A stretch of DNA of 64,000 nucleotides from contig JBANDB010000001.1 in assembly GCA_037576215.1 (NCBI GenBank), positions 3,844,001 through 3,908,000 of the forward strand, in the 5' to 3' direction. The position numbers and the translations under genes were made by a program. Below, piece after piece: positions 22,330-36,641 of this stretch. The stretch comes from Armillaria gallica (Eukaryota; Basidiomycota; Agaricomycetes; Agaricales; Physalacriaceae). Numbering within the stretch: the stretch's first letter is position 1; each line of letters opens with the position of its first letter. Under the pieces are notes generated by a model that had not been told where the DNA came from, searched no databases, and worked only from the letters and a program-made list of their open reading frames with translations.

Positions 22330-23705
22330 TTTTATCGTCCCTCGAGACACATCCACACTCGCCCCAAGCTACAGGACATCAACGACCTGCAAGAGGGACT
22401 GTCTATCTCACAAGATATGGTCGCACATCCCAAGGCCACCGACATTCTACAAGACGTATATGCTGACAGAAACGACATGTATACTAAAAGCACCAGTAAA
22501 GATTCACGGTGGAGCAGGATTGCCCAAGATCTCAATATCCCTTAATGCTGCAATGCCCCAGACGAACTGATCAACAGTCTCACCCGCGCACTACATATGT
22601 ACCTTCCAGAGTCCCCGTGGCTTGTGCTCAGTTTCAGGTTAACCTTGCTTTTGTAGGGGTAAGTTTCGTTGTTTTCCATAAGTCCGTTCAATTTCATTAT
22701 GATCTTACGCTTCAGGCACTCCTTCGCCATACTTCAACTTTCTGGAGACATGTCAAGATGCTGCAAGAAAAGTCCATTCCATGGATTTTGGCCAGCATCT
22801 TATCGACACTCTGCAGCCTGAGCCTGTCGCGTATCAGGTTCGCCATAATTATAGTTTTTCGACTCTGTCTGAAAAAAATTAGCTTGTCATGCAGGGCCAA
22901 ATCAAACTTGTCGTCATTCTGGCAGATCAAAAATTATCGCGATCTGGCCTAGGAGTATACACTCAGCTTTTTACCAAACTCTATGGTCTGTATGAGAATA
23001 AATTCGACTATCCTCTTTGCTTACTTTATTGACGCAGCGGCTTCTCGATGTAACACAGATTATGACCTTGAGGAAGACGAAATGCCCCTTGAGGGTCCAC
23101 GGTCTTTGTGATAGATTGACACCAATTGTCATATCTTTCATATGACCTGACCGCATCCTCTTTCCAGGTGGACGAAAACCTGTCTGTCAACGTAAGTCTT
23201 GTGACATTGGCAGCGCCTCATGATATGATCAGTCGTTTTGATGACCTCTTTTCCAGTAATAGAAAAGCTTTTCAACATCTTGATGTATCCTGCGATGAAA
23301 TCTTGGACAACCGGTATAGTTACACCAGCATGGTCCCCAAGGTAAGGAGTGTCTCGAGTCCCTGGAGAATCGGCTGTTCACCTATTCACGAAGGAGAATC
23401 AAGTCCACCGAATATGTACAAAAGCTCAGAGGTCCCTTTCAGATTCATTAGATGAAGCAGTCAGATATGCGAAATCTGCTTCAGAAATGCTCAAATATCC
23501 TTCTAACCAAGACGCCTTGAAACAAGGACTAAACTCTTTGCATGAAAGGTATGTGTTGGTAGTCCCGTCGATTAACTGTGTTTTACTCACCGCCGCAGTG
23601 TGCGAGTACTTCCCATCCGTGGGGAATTTGACAGCTCCTAGTCCCGGTACACGATGTCGTTGAGAAATGAAGGCTTCACTTGGAGAGAAAAATGTGGAAG
23701 AATGC
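22330..23705 (+). pseudogene. Broken paralogue C of the 10.8-12.5 kb family
   Basis: It aligns block by block with paralogue A. LQDINDLQEGLSISQDMVAH matches A's LEKELFELQDSLYTLQEF block, RWSRIAQDLNIP matches RWIEVCRRLKF, and MQGQIKLVVILADQK is followed by YTQLFTKLYG; the C-terminal block PSNQDALKQGLNSLHER is also present. The frame is broken: a TAA follows DLNIP at about 22543, further stops interrupt the next blocks, and sequence between PDELINSLTRAL and the GQIK block is rearranged. The last acceptor (CCGCAG) survives. It is not expected to make a full protein. Confidence 0.7.
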
Positions 23706-24247
23706 AGGATTATTATTAAGTAATATCTTACCTGCTGTTCGAACATCTGGATCTAAAAGATGGTCTTATCTTAAAGTGTAAAACTGATTATGCCCACTGC
23801 GGGAAGAGGACAGAGACTCTAGTGACTGTACAACTAGTCCGGATCAACTTTGTCTTCAGAGTCCCGACGAGGCCGGTCGCTGGAAACCACCAACTAGCTC
23901 CTACAATGTTACGCTCTTAGGCCTTGTTTGAATATGCGTGCACAGCGGCTGAAATCGTTCGTTGTACATTGTCGCTTGCCAAGACACGTTTTCACTCGCT
24001 TCGAGTTGGAGAATGGACTTTTCGAGATGCTGGGAGAGGTACTGTATCCTTACACTGGGAGAGCTCGCTGAGCACCAGGCTGTCGTCCATCTACAATCTG
24101 TGCATGTCTGAAAGCAGCAAAGACGGGTAGATTGAACTTGTGCTTTTTTCTCCGGAAAGGTTTCAGAGTCGAATTGCGAAGTGAGTCAGCGCTTACGGTT
24201 GGGGACGTGCATGCCCAGATTGTCTCAGTCCACCTTGTTGCACTCCT

Positions 24248-25778
24248 ATGTTCAACCGTCGCTCCGTCTCTGCTATCCAACGATTCCAACCACCTCTAGG
24301 GTTTTATCGTTCCTCGAGATAGATCTACACTCGCGAGACGTTACAGAAGGACCTCGTCCAACTACAAGAGGGATTATCTATCTTACAAGATGTTGTCGCA
24401 CATCCCAAGGCCATGGACATCCTACAGAACATAAATGCCAACAGAAATAATGAGTATACTGAAGGCACCACTGAAAATCCGAGGTGGATCAAGGTGGCCC
24501 GCCGTCTCAATATCTCGAAACACTACCATAGCCCAGACGAACTTAAAGACACTCTTACTCAATCCACCCCCCCACATATTTTCCTTCCGCCCTCGTGCCA
24601 TACTAGATGGAAAATCTTGAATTACATCCCGTACCCGATTTTCAACGGTAGGTATATGATTGGCCAAGGAATTCTATCTGTAGGTTCTATTGTTATCAGA
24701 CTTTCGTTTGCTCATCTCTTACACCCTAGGGACTGCTTGATATCACTTCGACGTTCGATAAACATATCGACATTCTGCGTGAAGAGCCTATTACAGGGAA
24801 TTCCTCTCTTACCGACCCTCTTCAGCCTGTCTCGTTTCAGGTTTGCCTTGATGAGTCTAGTTTTACGACGCGTTCTGAAAAAGTAGCAGGTGCTCATGCA
24901 AGGCCAAATCAAGTTTGTCGTCATAGTAGTGAATCAGTTATCACGGCCTAACCTAGGAGAATACACCCGTCTTTTCACTGAGCTATATGGTTTGTATAAG
25001 AATAATCTCCTTGAACCCTCCTGCTTACTTTGTCGACTTAGCTGCCTCTCAATGCAACACAAACGACTTTGACGAAGACCGAATGCCCAAATTTAGCTCG
25101 AGAGTCCACGGCCTTCTCACTGACACAGCTCAATTTTCATTCTTCTCTTACGACCCGATCGCATCTATCTTCCAGAAGGACAAAAACTTGTACGTCAAGC
25201 CAGGTTCTATGATCAAGCCTTGTCACACGATCAAAGGTATCTCCAAATTCAACTAGCCTTTGTATCATTACGTTGACGACCTACTTTCTAGTGTCAGAAA
25301 AGTTCCTTAGTATCTTAACGTATGCACACATTGAGCTTCTGGATGATTTACTTAATTCTGCCAACTCGGTCCCTAAGGTAAACCAGGTCTCGAGTTCTGG
25401 CGAATTGCTTGTTCACCTATTCATGAAGGAGAATCTACAACAGATATCTATAGAAAACCGTAGCACACCGACGCCCCTTCCGGATTTATTACGAGAAGCA
25501 GTTCAATGCGCGAAATCGGGGACGAAAATACTCAAACAGCCCGCTAAAGAACATGTCTTGGAAAGAGGCATGGAATTTTTGCGCGAAAGGTATATGCTGG
25601 TCGCCACGCCGACTGCTGCGCTATGCTCACCACCACTGCAATGTTCGGGTACTCCCCCCCGCCGAAGAAATCGACAGCTGCTGGCCCTATTATCGATGAC
25701 GATGTCGGTCAGATGGCAAGGAAAGCTACATTGAATTTTCGTCGGAGAAGTCTTATTCGGAAAAAGAATGGAAACTAA
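24248..25778 (+). pseudogene. Broken paralogue D of the 10.8-12.5 kb family
   Basis: The best preserved extra copy. MFNRRSVSAIQRFQPPLGF is a mitochondrial-type start, but a TAG follows at FYRSSR. Downstream the frame is intact: LQKDLVQLQEGLSILQDVVA, NPRWIKVARRLNISKHYHSP, GLLDITSTFDKHIDILREEP, VLMQGQIKFVVIVVNQ, YTRLFTELY, VHGLLTDTAQFSFFSYDP and VSEKFLSILTYAHIELLDD. Introns correspond to those of A but with ordinary GT donors (gtttgt, gtaaac). The last acceptor has changed from CCGCAG to CTGCAA, so the final exon should not splice. A shortened protein could start at the later Met in HPKAMDILQN. Two independent lesions make a pseudogene the better call. Confidence 0.65.
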
Positions 25779-26534
25779 GCACGAGACGTATGTGCGAGTT
25801 CGTAGTCACGGCGTCCCTGTCAGGAAAGGGGCTTGCCTCCTTCTATGTCGTCTCGAATGTGGCAGTGAGGCATTATATGTCTTAGTTGTAAGAGAAGTTA
25901 TGAATGAACTAACCAGTACAAAGATACGTGCCGATGCACTTCACGAACCACAGCGTCAAGATATTGCAGCGACTCCATTTCCTCGACAGACAGCAATCAG
26001 CTAACCAATGGTAGTATATGTATCTCATCTTGCGCCCTCTTGCAGGCTTCTGGATTCATGAACTTCGCGAGCGCAACCACAAACAGAAGAGTAGCCATGA
26101 TCTGTGAGGAATATTTCTAAATCATATACGGCGCTCATACATCAAAACGTACCGTACTGAGGAGAGTATAAAGGCAGTAGCGCTCTAGACGTTCTTCCCT
26201 GGAGACATTTGCCTTCAGCCTGAAGATTATTGGCAACTAAGGGGCCTGCACGCCTCATGCATTATCGGGTAATTTCCGGTACTAGGCCATAGTTAGTACC
26301 TTGCTACTTGGTGAAGGAATATATCCTGATCGAAGCACAGCGCATATCAAACACTTTATTAAATACTAAACCGACATATAAATAAGCCCTTCCTCCTACA
26401 TCAGCTATCTGGGACAACGTATGGACAAAATTTAAACTTTGGTGGAGGAGTCATTGGCAGGAGCCGACGCCGACTCCTCCATTTGTCGAGTCGTTATGGT
26501 ATGAGCAGACTTTCGTAGACTGTCAAGTTGATGC
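25779..26534. other. Intergenic, no supported gene
   Basis: I see no protein-like frame, repeat or RNA gene between pseudogene D and the DUF6534 gene. Confidence 0.4.
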
Positions 26535-28356
26535 CTAAGAATAAAGGTCACCACGTACAGCAGGTTCGGCAAACACTGGTTGCGAAAATTCCGTTTCGTG
26601 TTTTGACATTGATGGGTCCATCTTTTCTCGAAGGTATTCTCTAGAATTCAGTCTAATGGATGACAAAGCTGTAAGCTTTACTTGAAGCATGAAAAAGGGC
26701 GGACTTGCATAGCTAAAAACGAGTTGAGGTACGCTTGAAGAGATAAGAATCAGTGAATGGAAAGAGGCTGGGGAAACAGACCCTACATTTTGCAATTAAG
26801 AAAAATATTCCTCCATAGACTGTCGCATCGGGAAGGACCAAGAACTAGAAGTATGCGTGTTGAGTACCAGTGTAGACCTTCAAATTGAGCCATCCTACTG
26901 TAACCAGTGACCCCACTGAGAGTAAACTATCGGGGAGTTTCAGCAGCGATGATATATAGAGGCGGCAGTAGTACTGACGTCGTGATAAGGTTCGTGTTGA
27001 CAGTGAATAGTGTAAGAAGTGTGATAACATGGTCACTTCTGTACCGGAAATTTTGTCAGATAACCGTCCATCGTGAGACCGACTACTCACGCACCTGGTG
27101 ACCCCCGATCGAGCTCGATAAAGAGACGTGACTACAAGACAGTTAAGCTGTCGCTTAAAACGGACGGGACAAGCTACTCACTCATAGCCAGAGTCATGAT
27201 TACGTCGAAGGCCATTCCACTTGAAGCCGCAAGTTTAATAACAAGCTGGAAGATGTTTGCTGTTCTGGTCTCGATAAATAATAGTTACTCACAGAAAAAT
27301 TGGGCGCATTGGGACTGTGCAAGGTGTGCTGGAAACCAAAGATACCCATAGCTGTGAAGAATCAGTACTCAGTATCGGTTCAGAATCTTCCCGAATGTAT
27401 CTACAGACCAACATATGATGCTAGATTTAAAGAAGGTCAATTAAGTTCAATAGCAGTAACAAATATTGTCGCACTGACCAAAGTTAAAAAATGCCAATGG
27501 AACCTATTGTGGGTCATGAAGACGTCACACTGGGTAAAAGGTATAGCCCAATACGCTCACCATGATAGCTACAAAGCCGATTCGCATCCATACTTGTAGC
27601 GAAGAAGCGCTAAATCTCCATATGCGCCAACAGAAAAACCTAGGAACTGGTATAAATAAGATGAACCGCCAGTGATAAACACTTACTCACAGCTGTATGA
27701 GAAGCACGGAGCTGACCTGGTCCAACAGTAAGCATACTGAGAGAAGTCCAAAAAATGATGCCGACCCCGATGATGGATTCATCCTGTTGTAATATTAGTA
27801 TCAGAAATAACCCCAAACTGAAGATAGTGGGACTCGCATATGTGGTCAATCTAGTTAGTTTACTAATGAGATGTGGCCAAATGGATAAAGCTCGTATACG
27901 TACGCCTTACCACCACCAGCTCCTTTTCCTTCCAGTGCAATCGGATTGGCAAAGTCGCTCACCAAAAAGCGATACATGCCAGCCACCATCATGCCTTGGT
28001 TAACGGTATCTAATCCCTACTGTGGGATAAGCGGATGTCAGGCATGAGGTTGGATGAAGCACTTACACTGCAAGCAAGGTACGTTATATTGTTGTCAGCA
28101 TATAGAATACCATCACTTACAATACAACGAATACGAAAGACTTTAGCCACCAACGGTCAGATCGGGCCCGGTATGAAGTTATGTAGAGGAACGTCTGGAC
28201 ACAGATAACACCGTATAATCTTCCACGCTATTAGAGGCGATGATGATTTGTGGGAGGTAGTACATACAGCGTCGAGAGACAGGTGCCAATGTATAGCGCC
28301 CCGAGAGTGTTGTCCAGAGCAGGAAGCGAAGTGGGTAAAGCTGGTACTGCTGACAT
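26535..28356 (-). CDS. DUF6534 seven-helix membrane protein
   Basis: Member of the large mushroom family of integral membrane proteins with a C-terminal DUF6534 domain; function unknown. The N-terminus MSAVPALPTSLPALDNTLGA runs into YIGTCLSTLLYGVICVQTF, then TSYRARSDRWWLKSFVFVVL, DTVNQGMMVAGMYRFLVSDF, TTYASPTIFSLGLFLILILQ and FFCWRIWRFSASSLQVW. The DUF6534 core is SDHVITLLTLFTVNTNLITT, then FLVLPDATVYGGIFFLIAK and the tail motif LSSIRLNSREYLREKMDPSM, matching the family's LNSRxxLR ending. Ten or so short exons. Positions of internal introns around 27.1-27.9 kb are uncertain. The stop at 26535 assumes no terminal intron; splicing there would extend the tail to about 26432. Confidence 0.65.
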
Positions 28357-28498
28357 ATTGGGTTCTGCGTTAGTGTAAAGCGACAATGAGGAGTGTTTAA
28401 ATAGCATCCTCTGGGTCAGAATATATCACCAGACCACCCATGATTCGACAATCACACATCTGAACCTAGTGAAGATGCGCGTCGTTGCGCGATAGGAT

Positions 28499-28524
28499 TG
28501 AAGGCTTGAAGGCTTGAAGGCTTG
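28499..28524. repeat. Short tandem repeat (TGAAGGCT)x3
   Basis: Three perfect 8-nt units followed by a partial unit, then a near-repeat of TGGAATGTTGC. It lies in the upstream region of the DUF6534 gene, which otherwise holds nothing I recognise. Confidence 0.7.
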
Positions 28525-28678
28525 ATGTACTGGAATGTTGCTGGAATGTTGTTGAGAATTAGAAGATTGTTGCATTGGGCAAAGTATTCACAGGACCGTG
28601 GACACCTCCATGCCCTCTTGAGCAGTATTATAGTACCCTGCTATGGTCCCTACAAGCTAGAAGAAAGTTGTTGAAACG

Positions 28679-29040
28679 ATGTCGGCAAGAACAGTCGCCG
28701 ATTTGCTGGGAAAGATGCCCCACGAGCTAGAAATAGACGACGATTCTTCTCCGCATCACATCGCCTCAGTGAATCATAGGTTGGGTGAAAAGTATCAACA
28801 TCAGTTCTCGTATGCAGTTGGCTTGCAGCCCACTTTCTCATGCTTGCCGGAATACGTTGCCGTGAGAATAGTTGATGTGATCTTGTTTCGAATGGATGTC
28901 CAATCTTCGCATTAATACTGTTTTCGCAGGTCAACCCGAACTTGTGAGTCTTTCGAGCTAACGCGTTTATCATTGGATGATTATATGCTTTTAGTTTAAC
29001 TGCAACTGCCGACCAAACAAGATTTTTAGTATTAGGGTAG
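28679..29040 (+). CDS. Small hypothetical protein (about 80 aa, three exons)
   Basis: Not recognised. The frame MSARTVADLLGKMPHELEID leads to QHQFSYAVGLQPTFSCLPEY. It continues across two introns with good signals (gtgaga...tttcgcag and gtgagt...cttttag) to VNPNFLTATADQTRFLVLG and a stop at 29038. Consistent splice sites in three exons favour a real gene, but it may be the preserved 5' end of a longer lost one. No signal peptide or membrane segment is seen. Confidence 0.4.
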
Positions 29041-29354
29041 AAACCTCAGTTATAAATACGTGCCTTCAAAAAGCGCTATTTTTCTCGTTGAGAGTACCCC
29101 GTGCACATTTCTTGATTTCAAACTATGCGTTCAACCTGAACCTTTTCTCTGAAACGAATGTAAGCACCAGCTTAACAATCGCTCGAAATGACTCCACTCA
29201 CATAAGCTGTCATGCTCCTCTGTCCAGGCTGAGTAGGTTTAGCGGCGATCATTCTGCCTCTATTTTCGCTGTAAAGATATTATTCAAACATCGTGCATCT
29301 TCGAAAGCGCTCGTACCTATACATGTTATTTGAATAAGGATAGTTCCGCCGAGA

Positions 29355-29708
29355 TTAAGTGGATCTCACCGATTTTCTGACCATCACTGCTTCCCTCTTC
29401 AGTGCCACCATCGTTGCCTCCGTTGCCTGCTCAACAAGCTTGGCGAAGATGGCGCTATCCATGATTGCCTTGAGCCTCACGAACAATGGGCTTATGTATT
29501 CGTACTGCCGTGTTCGTCCTGTAGCAGGAGTGTCGTTATCTGTGTCGATTTCCGTAGGAGAGCTGGAGTCGAATCCTCCAGGACTCTGCATTTGAGTTGG
29601 GCTTTCCGCGGTGTCCGAGCTTTGGATAACTGTCCCATCATCACTGATACTAGGGGATAATATCGCTACTTGCATCGAGCGCGGTGGGTTGACGATTCTA
29701 TTATCCAT
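29355..29708 (-). CDS. Hypothetical Ser/Thr/Asp-rich protein (117 aa)
   Basis: Unrecognised. It begins MDNRIVNPPRSMQVAILSPS and has a disordered Ser/Thr/Asp/Pro-rich middle (DTAESPTQMQSPGG, TEIDTDNDTPATG). It ends in a likely helix, ISPLFVRLKAIMDSAIF followed by LVEQATEATMVALKREAV. The sequence just before the stop, KS|gtgaga, is a perfect donor, so the true protein may continue into lower coordinates where I could not find a convincing exon. It lies between the DUF6534 gene and RPN7. Confidence 0.4.
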   Translation of the reverse strand: MDNRIVNPPRSMQVAILSPSISDDGTVIQSSDTAESPTQMQSPGGFDSSSPTEIDTDNDTPATGRTRQYEYISPLFVRLKAIMDSAIFAKLVEQATEATMVALKREAVMVRKSVRST

Positions 29709-30000
29709 TGTTCTGGTACGACAGTGTCGTCAGCAAATCTACGAACCATTAGCAGGCGAAAGACCAGTCAACGAAGTATACGCACTTCATGGTACTCATA
29801 TCTGAGATATTAATTGAGTTACCTATCTTATCTTCTTTTCATGTTGTCGATCTCTCCGGACGTGTTTTATCAAGTATTCTGGAAATGCCGGCGCCCCCGA
29901 ACACCAGCCTCATGTACTACCCCTTCTTACATGCTTCTAGAATGCTCTAGTCGTGAGATTGTGAGTATAATTTCAGAATGCGCATTATGAATACACCAGA

Positions 30001-31439
30001 CTACCACAGAACCCTACTAAGTCGACCGGCCTCTCCTAGAACCAGATCACCCTGCTTAAGTACCACGTCAACTGCGGCACTTTTCAAGCTCAATGTTGGT
30101 GCTATGGAGTCTATTATTGCGTTAGATAGAGCAAAAGCTAAGAAAAACTTAAACACGAACCGTTGAATCCCATCCTCGTCGTTTCCACCACCCCATGTAC
30201 TTTGTCAATAGTGGCGTTTAATCTCCCGGTCGATATAAAATGAGAGAGTTCACTGGAGAGGTATCAGCTTCCTCTTGAAAAGTAGCACGCTACAGGTCAG
30301 CTCACTTGTCAATAAATTCGGGCCTGACACCGAATGCTTGACCCATGCTTTCAAGGGTCAAACTCTTATAACTCTGCAAGAGCTGATTGTACGCCAAAAT
30401 GCGCATTTCGCGAACATAGAAACGCGTATGGGGTGACAGGAAACGAGAAGGAAGCAGATGCGTTTGTTCAAGAGTTGCTGAGGAAAACGTTGAGAGGAAT
30501 CTACTGATAATCCAAAAGATTACACCCACCCAAAGCGACGAAGAACTTGTCGTAATGACATTCGTAAAGATTCTTTACAATGTCGCCAAGTGTCGGCTGT
30601 TCGGGAAGCAGTTGTATTACCTCTGGCGAAGATATTATCTTTGAGTAACGAGTGAGTTGATTTCGAAGAATGTCCAGAGCAACTCATACCTTCTTCTTGA
30701 GATCCACGCGACCAAGGGTCAGTGTGTTGGCAATGACGGTGAGGGCCACGAAGTCGTTGTAGCTCAAGAGTTCCGTAGCTGTAAACGTTGATAGCGCATC
30801 AAGAAGGAGCTCGCCGCCCCGCTTGAATTGGCGAATAGAGAGAAGATGAAGGCCTTTGTAGACCTTTAATCTGTTCCGTCGGTCCCAGTCGCCACCTTCT
30901 TCCACCATTCTATCCAAGTGTGTTAGAATAAATAAGATTTTCAGAAAGGAGACTGACTTCTCTGCCTTGTCAAGTCCCCACACAACCAATGGCCTGTCCA
31001 ACCAGAAGAAGCCGATTCTCACAATAGTCAGAGCAATGTCTATCCGACTACCCAGCCCAGGCGTCTTCTCCAAGGCCACCTTCTGCGCATCGACAGCCGT
31101 CTCTCGCTCTCCAGTCTTGGTGAGGAAATTTGCTCGAGCACGTAGTGCGTCACTGATTTCGGATTCGCCTTCCATCTTCTTTGCACTTTCCAGCCGCTCA
31201 TCAAGTTCTGCCAACGTTTTGGTGTTTTCTTCTTGCATCTTTTCCAGTATAGGAGCGTCCTGGGGAACTATAGATGGTGAAAGGGAGGCGTAGTACGGAG
31301 CCATCTGGTCGGCCTTGATAGCTTCCAACAGAGCATGCTTGGAATGCTCATGAAGATGGGAAAGAGACGGCGAAGAAAGAATAAAGAGGTGCTGAGGAAC
31401 AGCAAGATTGGGAATGGGTAATACGACTTCTTCGCTCAT
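30001..31439 (-). CDS. RPN7: 26S proteasome regulatory subunit Rpn7 (PSMD6)
   Basis: Lid subunit of the 19S regulatory particle, nuclear and cytosolic, a PCI-domain scaffold needed for lid assembly. The start [20 protein letters not shown] is followed by helical repeats [20 protein letters not shown], and [20 protein letters not shown]. Then come [20 protein letters not shown], the PCI region [20 protein letters not shown] and the Rpn7 block [20 protein letters not shown]. The winged-helix end reads [20 protein letters not shown] and [18 protein letters not shown], with the stop at 30001. About 400 residues in five or six exons. The last exon is recovered only by splicing across about 50 nt. 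It runs in the same direction as TRM4, 123 nt downstream of it. Confidence 0.93.
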
Positions 31440-31562
31440 CGTGGTCGTGGTGTAAAGTACGGTCAGTGTCGACGACGCGACGCGTAAGTTGCTGATGTAA
31501 GCAGATAAGATTAGATCGTACAAAAAAATCACAATTCTACGTTCTACAGCTCATGTTGTATT

Positions 31563-34453
<2,891 letters not shown>

Positions 34454-35978
34454 TGCACTTTCAAGTTTGTTGAAGTTTTCGGAAAGGAGAATTACTAGTC
34501 ACGTTCCTTCGGACCGGCATCCGATACTTTCCCGTTTTCTCAAACGACGGCTTTGTACTTTCATTGCTGCGCCAGAGATTCTGTGCTCACGATATCAGCC
34601 TCATCTTCGCAGTTTCTTGTCATCTTGCTGAATGGTTCCGACAGTCTTCCGATCACCATCGGAAAAAGCAGAATAATTCTCTAGCTATTATTTTTCCTCT
34701 TGAAATGTTGGCATGCAAGCTTGCTGCCATCCAGTACCTGATCTTCCTTGGCTCACTGCTCCTCACCTCACTCTAGATCTGTAGAGTCGATATCTCCACA
34801 GGACATGTCTGAGGTTTCTCTTCCATTGGACCCCCGCGTCTCACACATCGCACCCCTCTTGCTGTCACTTATCACGAAAATACCCCAAGGAGAGACATGA
34901 AAAAGATTGATTCTCGAAACGAAACAAAAAAAGTAGGTGTACAACTACGAGCTCTGGACTTGCCGGTCAAATAGATACACGGGTACCTTTCTGCAAGTAT
35001 ACACCTCTCATTTGGTAAAGGCTAATTCTTCGTGTTTCGTGTACAAGTCGGCTACTTGTTGGAGAAATTCTACTGTTATGGAATATTCCCTCAGATTCTG
35101 TGTACTTGATCTTCGAACCAAGAACCACGTGTACACGACATCCCGCTGTTTTCATTCTTAGGACCAGAGCCCATTGTCACCTTTTCTCCGCATTCTGGGT
35201 CTCTAAGTAAAATTTTTAGGTTCTTGTCTTGATTGTTTATCGTCTGGTCTACCGGTAGTTCACGAAGAACAGAATGGCCGAGTCTTGTCAGAACTTCGAG
35301 TCTGAATATATTATATAGGACTCCTACTGCGTCACATTCTTGTGAACGCACGCCAAGCTTTTCTGTGGTACCTCAGGGTCCCGCGCCAACCAGTATTACC
35401 ACATCCAGGACACGACCTTGCCCCTTCATAATGTGTCAAGCTTGCCATGTTGTTTACCAACTACACAACCGACCGTTTCTTTTATGCCGCCCGAAAAGCT
35501 CAGCTGAGGCTAAATCTAAAACAAGCCGCGTAGCTGAGAATGATTATGAGATCTCTTTCAACCAGATCGGCAAACGATAATAGTCATGAAACCGAGTCTC
35601 ATCGACATCGAAAATTTTCTTGAGCAGGGGCATTATGTACGTAGATTCACTCCTGCTCAATGTGCTTCATGCCATATTTTACCTCTACACAACAAGTATT
35701 CAATAAGGATTCTTGCAGGTACACTAGCATTGGTTCCGCGGATGTTTTCTCCCACGTGGTAAGCGACCTTCCTTCATTCAACGACGTATACTAACTTCTG
35801 AGGATAGCTGTCGCGCTTCTAGCACAGTTTCATCTTCCCTAAGACCTGTATCGACACTTCTCTGCCTTGCTATGCTAGCTTCTAGACATGGAATACATGG
35901 ATGTGGCTCCTATTCATCGCGTATAATTGGCGCCCCACAGGTAGAGACATTCTCACTTTGAATCCAGCCCTCGCCACC
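34454..35978. other. Intergenic, no firm gene
   Basis: The upstream region of TRM4 and the leader of the orphan at 35979. A possible short plus-strand exon chain starts MKPSLIDIENFLEQGHY near 35586 with a plausible donor, but I could not extend it convincingly. Minus-strand frames around 35.1-35.35 kb have mildly protein-like stretches without family matches. Confidence 0.35.
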
Positions 35979-36641
35979 ATGCGACGACATTCTCAACTCA
36001 CAATGGCTTCCTCCATCTACCGTCTATCTCGCCCAAGCCGTCCTCCTGCTTGCACCTTGCCGCCTATACCCGAGTCGCAGTCCGTCTTCTCTGTTCATTA
36101 TCAGGCCGTGGCCTCGGAGCCCTTTGACGTGGTTCAAATCGAGTACGTCGACGACGACGAATCTTCGCTGGGTTCCCTGGAATCCTGCTGTTGCTCCGAA
36201 TGTGAGAGGGTCATCGATGTGGACGACGATATATCATTCTCAGTAGTGTCTCCCCGCGCTCCTACTCCAGACGAGAGTGATGATCCCTCGGAATCTTCCG
36301 ACAGCCATATCTCAACAAGTCCTATCATCTCTCGGACGTCAGAAACAAAACAACCCCGGAAGAAGAAAACGCCTCTGACTTTTCTGCGGTCGTTACGAGT
36401 TTTGTCTCCCGAATTCTCATCGCGGGATCCTAAAGCGGGCTCTCAAGGCCAATCCACCGACGCCGACTCGGAAGGAACCGTCAACAAGAGAAAGGGCATC
36501 TTCAGGATCCTGAAGTCCAGGCTACATCTAAATTCCCGAGAGACAGCGAGTCTGAATAATGTCGCCGACGATGATAGCAAGTCAGAATCCGATCATAGGA
36601 GTCCACGCACAGGAGTCTTCCCTAGACTACATTCTTTTTGA
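35979..36641 (+). CDS. Ser/Asp-rich hypothetical protein
   Basis: Unrecognised, about 220 residues. The likely start is MRRHSQLTMASSIYRLSRPS; ATGs at 36003 or an upstream in-frame one at 35901 are alternatives. An N-terminal PPACTLPPIPES stretch is followed by acidic runs (EYVDDDESSLGSLES), a cysteine cluster SCCCSECERVIDVDDD and a Ser/Pro/Asp-rich disordered region. Next is a basic block KQPRKKKTPLTFLRSLRVLS and a second basic helix KRKGIFRILKSRLHLNSRE. No membrane segment or signal peptide. Composition and a short FLRSLR motif resemble the acidic orphan at the right end of the window (63549), which may be a distant relative. Coding status rests on the long open frame. Confidence 0.5.
   Translation: MRRHSQLTMASSIYRLSRPSRPPACTLPPIPESQSVFSVHYQAVASEPFDVVQIEYVDDDESSLGSLESCCCSECERVIDVDDDISFSVVSPRAPTPDESDDPSESSDSHISTSPIISRTSETKQPRKKKTPLTFLRSLRVLSPEFSSRDPKAGSQGQSTDADSEGTVNKRKGIFRILKSRLHLNSRETASLNNVADDDSKSESDHRSPRTGVFPRLHSF

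Noticed and set aside
28650..28973. Minus-strand frame of 107 codons near 28.8 kb
   Set aside because: It lies antisense to the three-exon small gene and has no splice or composition support.
36134..36328. Minus-strand Ser-rich frame inside the orphan at 35979
   Set aside because: Antisense shadow of an acidic, serine-rich coding stretch, which naturally stays open on the other strand.
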